Below are positions 1 through 7,044 of a stretch of 64,000 nt of DNA, piece by piece. A program made the position numbers and the translations under genes. Below the pieces are notes generated by a model. The model worked only from the letters and a program-made list of their open reading frames with translations. It ran no database searches and was not told the DNA's origin. Within the stretch, counting starts at the first letter, position 1. Every line of letters starts with the position of its first letter. This DNA comes from Coralloluteibacterium thermophilum (lineage in GTDB: Bacteria; Pseudomonadota; Gammaproteobacteria; Xanthomonadales; Xanthomonadaceae): NCBI RefSeq assembly GCF_042654365.1, contig NZ_JBHSGG010000003.1, positions 62,001 to 126,000 on the forward strand. The letters run 5' to 3'.

Positions 1-1
1 C

Positions 2-616
2 ACCATCGAGGGCGGGGAGGGCGCCGGCAAGTCCACGGTGATGGCCGCCGTGCAGGCCGCGCTGGCCGCGACGGGGCGCGAGGTCGTCGCCACCCGCGAG
101 CCGGGCGGCACGCCTGCGGCCGAGGCGATCCGCGCGCTGATGCTGAGCCCCGAGCACGCGCTGGTGCCGGAGGCCGAGCTGCTGCTCGCCTTCGCCGCCC
201 GCGCGCAGCACGTGCGCGAGCGGGTGCTGCCGGCGCTGGCGCGCGGCGCCATCGTGCTCAGCGACCGCTTCACCGACGCCAGCTTCGCCTACCAGGGCGG
301 CGGGCGCGGCATCGACGCCGCGCGCATCGCCGAACTCGAACGCTGGGCGGCCGGCGTGCGCCCCGACCTGACCCTGCTGCTCGACGTCGGCGTCGGCGAG
401 GGCCTCGCGCGTGCGCGCGGCCGCGGCGGCGCGCCGGACCGCATCGAGCGCGAACAGGAGACCTTCTTCGAACGCGTGCGCGCGACCTATCTCGCCCGCG
501 CAGCCGCCGAGCCCGCACGCTTTCGCGTGATCGACGCCGGCCTCCCGCAGGCCGAGGTGGTCGCCGCGGTGGAAGCGCAGGTGCGCGCCTGGCTGGAGGC
601 CCAGGCATGGACGTGA
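2..616 (+). CDS. tmk: Thymidylate kinase, 5' end cut by window edge
   Basis: This enzyme phosphorylates dTMP to dTDP in the cytoplasm. The reading frame is already open at base 2, so the first few residues are missing and 204 residues are visible; the family is usually 205-215 residues. The P-loop EGGEGAGKST is at the very start. The DR motif region (SDRFTDASFAYQGGGRG) and an Arg-rich LID (RGRGGAPDRIERE) follow in the expected order. The gene overlaps holB by 10 bases, and tmk-holB-pilZ is a conserved gammaproteobacterial cluster. Identification is firm; only the N-terminus is uncertain. Confidence 0.95.
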   Translation, partial: TIEGGEGAGKSTVMAAVQAALAATGREVVATREPGGTPAAEAIRALMLSPEHALVPEAELLLAFAARAQHVRERVLPALARGAIVLSDRFTDASFAYQGGGRGIDAARIAELERWAAGVRPDLTLLLDVGVGEGLARARGRGGAPDRIEREQETFFERVRATYLARAAAEPARFRVIDAGLPQAEVVAAVEAQVRAWLEAQAWT

Positions 617-1611
617 GCGCCTTCGCGCCCTGGCAGTCGCGCGCGCTCGACGGTGCGCTCGATGCGCTCGCCCACGGCCGGCTGGGCCATGCCACCCTGC
701 TGCGCGGCCCCGAGCGCCTGGGCAAGCGCGCGGTCGCCGAGGCGCTGGCGGCGCGCCTGCTGTGCACCGGCACGAGCGGCGCCCAGCCGGCCTGCGGCGC
801 ATGCCGCGGCTGCCGCCTGCGCGCCTCGGGGACCCATCCCGACTTCCGGCTGGTCACCCTGGAGGTCAACGAGAACACCGACAAGCTGCGCAGCGAGATC
901 GTGATCGACCAGATCCGGCGGCTGGGCGAGTGGTTCGCGCTGACCTCGCAGTTCGGCGGCGCCCAGGTCGCGCTCATCGATCCGGCCGACACCCTCAACA
1001 CCGCCGCGGCCAACGCCCTGCTCAAGACGCTGGAGGAGCCGGCGCAGGACCGCTACCTGCTGCTGGTGGGCGCGCGTCCGGCGCGCCTGCCGGCGACCAT
1101 CCGCAGCCGCTGCCAGTCGATCGAGTTCCGCCTGCCGCCGCGCGCCGAGGCGCTGGCCTGGCTGCAGGCGCGCGCGCCGCGCGACGCCGAGGCGGCGCTG
1201 GACGCGGCACGCGGCCATCCCGGCCTCGCCGAGGACTGGATCGCGCAGGGCGCGCTGGCGTTGCGCGCGCAGGTGTGCGAGGACCTCGAGGCGCTTGCCG
1301 CGGGACGCCACGGCGCCATCGACACCGCCGCGCGATGGGTGGCGGACGAGGACGCCGCGCTGCGCCTGCGCTTCGCCGCCGATCTGGCCCTGGAACGCGC
1401 GGGCGCGCTCTCCGGGGCGGAGCCGCCGCGTCCGGGCGGCTTGACCGCCTGCGACGACTTCCGGAAGCTCTCGGCCTGGTTCGACGCGGCCAACCGCACC
1501 CGCGACCTGCTGCGCACCACGGTGCGCGCGGACCTGGCGGTGGCGGACCTGCTGCAGCAATGGAGAAGCGCCTGCGCGCCCGCAACGGGCGCGGCGCGCA
1601 CGAGGAGATGA
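607..1611 (+). CDS. holB: DNA polymerase III subunit delta'
   Basis: Delta' is the rigid, non-ATP-binding subunit of the clamp loader that places the beta clamp on DNA. The 334-residue product has the clamp-loader zinc module with Cys53, Cys63, Cys66 and Cys69. It has a degenerate P-loop (RGPERLGKR, no GKT/S), as expected for delta', and the conserved SRC motif at 167-169 (TIRSRCQSIEF). The ATG at 607 overlaps the end of tmk, and the stop overlaps the pilZ start as ATGA. This points to one translationally coupled tmk-holB-pilZ operon. Confidence 0.95.
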   Translation: MDVSAFAPWQSRALDGALDALAHGRLGHATLLRGPERLGKRAVAEALAARLLCTGTSGAQPACGACRGCRLRASGTHPDFRLVTLEVNENTDKLRSEIVIDQIRRLGEWFALTSQFGGAQVALIDPADTLNTAAANALLKTLEEPAQDRYLLLVGARPARLPATIRSRCQSIEFRLPPRAEALAWLQARAPRDAEAALDAARGHPGLAEDWIAQGALALRAQVCEDLEALAAGRHGAIDTAARWVADEDAALRLRFAADLALERAGALSGAEPPRPGGLTACDDFRKLSAWFDAANRTRDLLRTTVRADLAVADLLQQWRSACAPATGAARTRR

Positions 1612-1976
1612 ACGCGATGGTCGGTGCGGCAGGCGGCGCGCGACAGGGCATCCTGTCGCTGGCGATCAAGGACAAGGCGGCGCTGTACAACGCCTACATG
1701 CCCTTCGTGAAGGGCGGCGGCATCTTCGTGCCCACGCCGAAGCGCTACGCGCTCGGCGACGAGGTGTTCGTGATGCTCTCGCTGATGGACGAGAAGGAGC
1801 GCATGGGCGTGGCCGGCAAGGTAATCTGGATCACCCCGCCCGGCGCCCAGGGCCACCGCACCGCAGGCATCGGCGTGCAGTTCGCCGACTCCCCCGAGGG
1901 CGAAGGCGTCCGCGGCAAGATCGAGACCCTGCTGGCCGGCACCCTGGGCGGGGACAAGCCGACGCATACCATGTGA
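1608..1976 (+). CDS. pilZ: PilZ-domain type IV pilus protein
   Basis: This 122-residue protein matches the length of the pilus-biogenesis PilZ found directly after holB in Xanthomonas and Pseudomonas. I set the start at 1608 because that ATG overlaps the holB stop as ATGA; the longer open frame upstream is only a shadow of holB. The body (GILSLAIKDKAALYNAYM ... GGGIFVPTPKRY) is typical. A canonical c-di-GMP signature (RxxxR with D/NxSxxG) is not visible. This fits the known PilZ orthologue, which acts through protein partners (FimX, PilB) and does not bind the nucleotide. Confidence 0.9.
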   Translation: MNAMVGAAGGARQGILSLAIKDKAALYNAYMPFVKGGGIFVPTPKRYALGDEVFVMLSLMDEKERMGVAGKVIWITPPGAQGHRTAGIGVQFADSPEGEGVRGKIETLLAGTLGGDKPTHTM

Positions 1977-1978
1977 TG

Positions 1979-2124
1979 GGGGCACGGGGCACGGGGCACG
2001 GGGCACGGGGCACGGGGCACGGGGCACGGGCAGAGGGCACTGGGCACTGGGTATGAGGGCTCCCGCATCCTCCCCGGCCCTAAGCCCTAAGCCCTAAGCC
2101 CTAAGCCCGAAAGCCCGAAAGCCC
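1979..2124. repeat. Three short tandem repeat tracts between pilZ and psd
   Basis: The convergent gap holds three low-complexity tracts: about seven copies of a 7-mer (GGGCACG-type, near 1979-2030), about four copies of CCCTAAG (near 2080-2108), and about three copies of CCGAAAG (near 2107-2130). All have a 7-base period. There are no unique spacers, so it is not a CRISPR array. Tracts like this occur in intergenic gaps of Xanthomonadales. No gene is seen in 1977-2147. Confidence 0.8.
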
Positions 2125-2147
2125 GAAAGCCCAAGGCCGCGCCCGCT

Positions 2148-2990
2148 TCATCCTCCCACCACCCCCAACCGCTGCCCCAGCCGCACGGCCTGTTCCGGCT
2201 GCCAGGCCGGGTCCAGGGCCACGCCCGGGGGGACCAGCAGGATCACGGTCGAGCCGTAGTTGAAGCGCGCCATCTCGGCGAAGCGGGCGAGGGAGATGTT
2301 CTGGCCGCGCCAGTCGCGGCGCTCGATGCGGTGGGCGTAGGCGGGGATTTCCTCGCCGCTCCAGACGGTCTCCACGCCGGAGACGAGGATGGCACCCACC
2401 ATCACCACGGCCATGGGGCCGAAGTCGGTGTCGAAGTGGCAGACCAGCCGTTCGTTGCGCGCGAACAGCCGCGGGATCGCGCGCACCGCGAACGGGGCCA
2501 CGCTGAAGATGCGGCCGGGCACGTGCACGGTCTCCCGCAGGGTGCCGCCGAACGGCATGTGCACGCGGTGGTAGTCGCGCGGCGCCAGGTAGATGGTGGC
2601 GAAGCTGCCCTGCGCGAACGGGGCGGCGGCCGCCGCGTCGCCCAGCAGTTCGGCCGCGGTGTAGGACTGGCCCTTGGCCTGGAAGATGCGTCCGTCCTCG
2701 ATGGGCCCGAGCTGGCTGATGCGGCCGTCGCAGGGCATCACCAGCGCGCGCGGGTCGGGGTCGTCGCTGCGCACGCCGGGCCGCAGGGCGCGGGTGAAGA
2801 AGGCGTTGAAGGTCGGGTGCGCGGTGGGGTCGGGTTCCGCGAAGTCCGACATGTCGACCTCGAACCTGCGCACGACCGTCCTGATCAGCCAGTTCTTCAG
2901 CGGCGCCCAGCGCGCGCGCGCCACGCGGTAGGCCAGGCTGGAGAGCAGGCGGTGCGGGAGCAGGTACTGCAGCAGGACGGCCGGACTCAT
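2148..2990 (-). CDS. psd: Phosphatidylserine decarboxylase proenzyme
   Basis: Psd converts phosphatidylserine to phosphatidylethanolamine at the inner membrane. The 280-residue protein starts MSPAVLLQYLLPHR at 2990. It carries APRDYHRVHMP, a conserved His-containing region. Near the C-terminus FNYGST holds the Gly-Ser bond that self-cleaves to make the pyruvoyl cofactor. The length matches Xanthomonas Psd and is shorter than E. coli (322). The ATG overlaps the stop of the sco gene as ATGA, so the two are co-transcribed leftward. Confidence 0.93.
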   Translation of the reverse strand: MSPAVLLQYLLPHRLLSSLAYRVARARWAPLKNWLIRTVVRRFEVDMSDFAEPDPTAHPTFNAFFTRALRPGVRSDDPDPRALVMPCDGRISQLGPIEDGRIFQAKGQSYTAAELLGDAAAAAPFAQGSFATIYLAPRDYHRVHMPFGGTLRETVHVPGRIFSVAPFAVRAIPRLFARNERLVCHFDTDFGPMAVVMVGAILVSGVETVWSGEEIPAYAHRIERRDWRGQNISLARFAEMARFNYGSTVILLVPPGVALDPAWQPEQAVRLGQRLGVVGG

Positions 2991-3655
2991 GGGCCGGTCA
3001 TCCCCGCCAGCACGCGCATGTCGCGCGCGATCGCCTGCGGGTCGAACGCCGGCGTGCCGCTGCCGGGACCGTCCGGCGGCTCCGGGCGCACCAGGCCGGT
3101 CATGCGGCCCTGCGGGTCGATCACCGAGAGCGTCGAGGAGTGGTCGATGGTGTAGTCGCCCTCGGCGCCGCCGTCGACCGGCACCTTCATGAACACCATG
3201 CCCAGGGACTGCACGAACTCGCGCAGCGCGTCCGGGTCGGAGGTCGCGGCCAGGGTGTCGGGATCGAAGTAGCGGGCGTACTCCACGGTGCGCGCGGGGC
3301 TGTCGCGCTCGGGATCGACCGAGACGAAGACCACCTGCGGCCGGGTTTCTTCCGGCATGTCGCGCCAGGCGCGCTGGGCCTGGGCCAGCTGGGCGAGGGT
3401 GGTCGGGCACACGTCCGGGCAGTGCGTGAAGCCGATGAACACCAGGCTCCAGCGGCCCTGCAGGTCGGCATTGGTGAGCGGCGGCGCGTCCTCGCCCCGG
3501 TCGAGCGCGAACGGCGGCAGGGCGCGCGCCTGCGGGAACAGGCGGACGGTCTCGAGCTCGGGCAGCGCGGGCCCGGCGCTGCGCTGGGCCAGCCACAGCC
3601 CGAGGCCGGCGGCGAGCGCCGCGACGAGGACGATGAGGGTGGTGCGGTTGAACAT
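2987..3655 (-). CDS. SCO1/SenC family copper chaperone
   Basis: This 222-residue protein is a membrane-anchored thioredoxin-fold copper protein of the kind that helps build the CuA centre of cytochrome c oxidase. An N-terminal anchor is visible (residues 5-23, TLIVLVAALAAGLGLWLA). The copper site is complete: Cys79 and Cys83 in CPDVC, and His172 in DYTIDHSS. The start at 3655 was chosen because the anchor begins there. It is the first gene of a two-gene unit with psd and faces away from prmB across a promoter region with mirrored -10 boxes. Confidence 0.92.
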   Translation of the reverse strand: MFNRTTLIVLVAALAAGLGLWLAQRSAGPALPELETVRLFPQARALPPFALDRGEDAPPLTNADLQGRWSLVFIGFTHCPDVCPTTLAQLAQAQRAWRDMPEETRPQVVFVSVDPERDSPARTVEYARYFDPDTLAATSDPDALREFVQSLGMVFMKVPVDGGAEGDYTIDHSSTLSVIDPQGRMTGLVRPEPPDGPGSGTPAFDPQAIARDMRVLAGMTGP

Positions 3656-3684
3656 CGCGGAACTGCCGGTCGCGGGGGAACCGC

Positions 3685-3731
3685 GAAGTATAGTCGGAGC
3701 CTGCCGGCGCGCTCCGTGGCGCCTATACTTC
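3685..3731. promoter_or_regulatory. Divergent promoter pair between sco and prmB
   Basis: GAAGTATAG (3685-3693) and CTATACTTC (3723-3731) are a perfect 9-base inverted repeat 29 bases apart. Each arm contains TATACT in the outward-reading direction, a good -10 hexamer for the gene on its side. The predicted transcripts would have leaders of about 25 nt for both sco and prmB. The -35 regions are weak (CTGCCG on the plus strand). Confidence 0.5.
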
Positions 3732-3758
3732 CCGGCCGTCCGCGCCCTGCCGTGCCCG

Positions 3759-4679
3759 ATGACCGCCGAACTCGCGACCCTGATCGATTTCATCCGCTAC
3801 GGCGCAAGCCGCTTCAACGCCGCCGGCCTGACCTTCGGGCACGGCCACGACAATGCACTGGACGAGGCCACCCAGCTCGTCCTGCATGCCCTGCACCTGC
3901 CGCACGACATCGGCCCGGCCTACGGGCAGGCGCGCCTGACCGCCGACGAGAAGGCGGCCATCCTCGCCCTGTTCGAGCGCCGCGTCCGCGAGCGCGTGCC
4001 GGCCTGCTACCTCACCGGCGAGGCGTGGTTCGCGGGCCTGAGCTTCAAGTCCGATCCGCGCGCGCTGGTGCCGCGCTCGCCCATCGCCGAGCAGATCGAG
4101 GCCGGTTTCGAGCCCTGGCTCGCCGGGCGCCCGGTGGCCCGCGCCCTCGACGTGTGCACCGGCTCGGGCTGCATCGCCATCGCCATGGCGCACTACAACC
4201 CGCACTGGGAGGTCACCGGGGTCGACATCAGCGACGAGGCGCTGGCCCTGGCGGCGGAGAACCGCGAGCGGCTGCACGCCAGGAACGTGCGCCTGCTGAA
4301 GTCCGACCTGTTCTCGGCGCTGGCCGGCGAGACCTTCGACCTCATCGTCACCAACCCGCCCTACGTCACCAATGCGCAGACCGACGCGCTGCCGCCGGAG
4401 TACGCGCACGAGCCGGAGCTCGGCCTGCGCGCGGGGGACGACGGCCTCGACCTCGCCCTGCGCATCCTGCGCGACGCGCCCGGGCACCTGACCGAGCAGG
4501 GGCTGCTGATCTGCGAGGTGGGCGAGAGCGAGGAGGACCTGGTCGCACTGCTGCCGGACGTGCCCTTCGCCTGGATCGAGTTCCGCGTCGGCCAGATGGG
4601 CGTGTTCGCCATCGATCGCGCCGACCTGGTCCAGCACCACGCGCGCATCCGCGCGCTCGCGGACGCGCGCGGGCCGTGA
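3759..4679 (+). CDS. prmB: Protein-(glutamine-N5) methyltransferase, ribosomal L3-specific type
   Basis: PrmB methylates the side-chain amide of a glutamine in ribosomal protein uL3 using S-adenosylmethionine. The 306-residue protein has SAM motif I (DVCTGSGCIA, 131-140) and the catalytic NPPY signature at 199-202 (IVTNPPYV) that contacts the target glutamine. The N-terminal helical domain (MTAELATLIDFIRYG) is that of PrmB rather than the release-factor enzyme PrmC, and prmB-aroC is a conserved gammaproteobacterial pair. The start at 3759 lies about 25 nt downstream of a TATACT box. Confidence 0.92.
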   Translation: MTAELATLIDFIRYGASRFNAAGLTFGHGHDNALDEATQLVLHALHLPHDIGPAYGQARLTADEKAAILALFERRVRERVPACYLTGEAWFAGLSFKSDPRALVPRSPIAEQIEAGFEPWLAGRPVARALDVCTGSGCIAIAMAHYNPHWEVTGVDISDEALALAAENRERLHARNVRLLKSDLFSALAGETFDLIVTNPPYVTNAQTDALPPEYAHEPELGLRAGDDGLDLALRILRDAPGHLTEQGLLICEVGESEEDLVALLPDVPFAWIEFRVGQMGVFAIDRADLVQHHARIRALADARGP

Positions 4680-4731
4680 GCCGCGGCGCGCGCCGACGTC
4701 GGCAGCGGACGGCCGGGGGGGAGGCGCCCTG

Positions 4732-5844
4732 ATGGCCGGCAACACCTTCGGCACGCTGTTCGCCGTGACCACCTTCGGCGAGTCGCACGGCCCGGCCATC
4801 GGCTGCGTCGTGGACGGTTGCCCGCCGGGGCTGGCGCTGGCGCCGGAGGATTTCGCCCACGACCTCGCGCGCCGCGCCACCGGGCGCACGCGGCACACCT
4901 CGCAGCGCCGCGAGGCGGACCAGGTCGAGATCCTCTCGGGCGTGTACGAGGGCCGCACCACCGGCACGCCGATCGCCCTGCTGATCCGCAACACCGATCA
5001 GCGCAGCCGCGACTACGCGGCCATCGCCGCGCAGTTCCGCCCGGCGCACGCCGACTACACCTACTGGCAGAAGTACGGCATCCGCGATCCGCGCGGCGGT
5101 GGCCGCAGCTCGGCGCGCGAGACGACCATGCGCGTCGCCGCGGGCGTCATCGCCAGGAAGTGGCTGGCCGAGCGGCACGGCGTGCGGGTCCGCGGGTGGC
5201 TGTCGCAGCTGGGCGAGCACCGCGCGGCGGTCCCGCCGGCCGAGGTCGATTTCGACGCGGTCGAGGCCAATCCCTTCTTCTGGCCCGACCCGGCGCAGGT
5301 GCCCGCGCTCGAGGCCTACATGGACGCGCTGCGCAAGTCCGGCGATTCGGTGGGCGCCGAGGTCAGCGTGGTGGCCGAGAACGTGCCGCCGGGCTGGGGC
5401 GAGCCGGTCTACGGCAAGCTCGACGCCGAGCTGGCCGCGGCGCTGATGTCGATCAACGCGGTCAAGGGCGTCGCCATCGGCGACGGCTTCGACGCGGTCG
5501 CGCAGCGCGGCACCGAGCACCGCGACGAGTTCACCGCCGACGGCTTCCTGAGCAACCACGCCGGCGGCATCCTCGGCGGCATCAGCAGCGGCCAGGCGGT
5601 GCGCGCGCGGGTCGCCTTCAAGCCGACGTCCAGCCTGCGCCTGCCCGGCCGCGGCCTGGACGTCGCCGGCCAGGCGGTGGAGGTGGTGACCACCGGCCGC
5701 CACGACCCCTGCGTCGGCATCCGCGCCACGCCCATCGTCGAAGCCATGACCGCCCTGGTGCTGATGGACCAGGCGCTGCGCCACCGCGCGCAGTGCGGGG
5801 ACGTCGGCCCGGTGTCGCCCCGGGTGCCGCCCGGCCTGGGCTGA
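4732..5844 (+). CDS. aroC: Chorismate synthase
   Basis: AroC makes chorismate from EPSP, the last shared step to the aromatic amino acids, with reduced FMN as cofactor. The 370-residue protein has the family signatures: GNTFGTLFAVTTFGESHG at the N-terminus, RNTDQRSRDY, and the flavin-site segment KYGIRDPRGGGRSSARET. The ATG at 4732 follows a strong Shine-Dalgarno run (GGGGGGGAGG). It sits 52 bases after prmB, supplying chorismate for the trp genes a few kilobases downstream. Confidence 0.96.
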   Translation: MAGNTFGTLFAVTTFGESHGPAIGCVVDGCPPGLALAPEDFAHDLARRATGRTRHTSQRREADQVEILSGVYEGRTTGTPIALLIRNTDQRSRDYAAIAAQFRPAHADYTYWQKYGIRDPRGGGRSSARETTMRVAAGVIARKWLAERHGVRVRGWLSQLGEHRAAVPPAEVDFDAVEANPFFWPDPAQVPALEAYMDALRKSGDSVGAEVSVVAENVPPGWGEPVYGKLDAELAAALMSINAVKGVAIGDGFDAVAQRGTEHRDEFTADGFLSNHAGGILGGISSGQAVRARVAFKPTSSLRLPGRGLDVAGQAVEVVTTGRHDPCVGIRATPIVEAMTALVLMDQALRHRAQCGDVGPVSPRVPPGLG

Positions 5845-5950
5845 GCGCACGCCGGGCGTTCCACCCGGTGCTGGTCCGCCAGACCGCGGCGCGCGAAGAT
5901 TGGCGGTTCCCCGTTACCCATTCCCCAGATCCCACCTCCTGCGAGTTCCC

Positions 5951-6973
5951 ATGTCCACTGCACGCTTCAACGTCGCCATCGTCGGTGCTACCGGCGCTGT
6001 CGGCGAGACCCTGCTCTCCATCCTCGCCGAGCGCGACTTCCCCGTCGCCGACCTCGTGTTGCTCGCCAGCGCGCGCTCGGCCGGCGAGAAAGTGCGCTAC
6101 GGCAGCCGCGAGCTGGTCGTGCAGGACCTGGAGACCTTCGACCCGGCCGGCATCGACGTGGCGCTGTTCTCCGCCGGCGGCTCGGTCTCGAAGGCGTACG
6201 CGCCGAAGTTCGCCGCGGCGGGCGCCGTGGTGATCGACAACTCCTCGGCCTTCCGGGGCGACGCCGACGTCCCGCTGGTGGTGTCCGAGGTCAACCCGGA
6301 GGCCGCCCGCGTGCGGCCGCGCGGCATCATCGCCAACCCCAACTGCTCGACCATGCAGCTGATGGCGGTGCTCGCGCCGATCCACCGCAGCGTCGGCATC
6401 GAGCGCATCAACATCGCCACCTACCAGTCGGTCTCCGGCACCGGCCGGCGCGCGCTCGAGGAACTGGGCAAGCAGACCGCGGCGCTGCTGAGCTTCCAGG
6501 AGGTGGAGAGCGAGGTGTACCCGGTGCAGATCGCCTTCAACGTCATCCCCCACGGCGGCGACTTCACCGAGAACGGCTACACCACCGAGGAGATGAAGCT
6601 GGTCCACGAGACCCGCAAGATCCTCGGCGACGACGGCATCATGGTGAACGCGACGGTGGCGCGGGTGCCGGTGTTCTACGGGCACTCCGAGGCGGTGCAC
6701 ATCGAGACCCGCGCCAAGATCACCGCGGCCGAGGCGCGCGCGCTGCTGGAGCAGGCGCCGGGGGTCGAGGTGGTGGACAGCCGCGCCGACGGCGGCTATC
6801 CGACCGCCGTCACCCACGCCTCCGGCAAGGACCCGGTCTACGTCGGCCGCATCCGCGAGGACATCTCGCATCCGCGCGGGCTCGACCTCTGGGTGGTGGC
6901 CGACAACATCCGCAAGGGTGCGGCGCTCAACGCCGTGCAACTGGCCGAACTGGTGGTGGCGGAGCGCGCCTGA
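5951..6973 (+). CDS. asd: Aspartate-semialdehyde dehydrogenase
   Basis: Asd reduces aspartyl phosphate to the semialdehyde on the route to lysine, threonine, methionine and diaminopimelate. The 340-residue protein starts MSTARFNVAIVGATGAVGE with the NADP-binding Rossmann glycines. The nucleophile is Cys132 in PNCSTMQ. I chose the ATG at 5951 over an in-frame ATG at 5900, which would add a Pro-rich leader read from low-complexity intergenic sequence. Asd directly upstream of fimV is typical of Xanthomonadales and Pseudomonas. Confidence 0.95.
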   Translation: MSTARFNVAIVGATGAVGETLLSILAERDFPVADLVLLASARSAGEKVRYGSRELVVQDLETFDPAGIDVALFSAGGSVSKAYAPKFAAAGAVVIDNSSAFRGDADVPLVVSEVNPEAARVRPRGIIANPNCSTMQLMAVLAPIHRSVGIERINIATYQSVSGTGRRALEELGKQTAALLSFQEVESEVYPVQIAFNVIPHGGDFTENGYTTEEMKLVHETRKILGDDGIMVNATVARVPVFYGHSEAVHIETRAKITAAEARALLEQAPGVEVVDSRADGGYPTAVTHASGKDPVYVGRIREDISHPRGLDLWVVADNIRKGAALNAVQLAELVVAERA

Positions 6974-7044
6974 GCATATAGTCGCCATCGCGCCACGATG
7001 GGTCGAATGCCTTCTGCGGCCGCATCCTGGGGGAGAAACATAAA

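Noticed and set aside
1979..2124. CRISPR array
   Set aside because: Repeats are only 7 bases and directly adjacent, with no unique spacers and no cas genes nearby.
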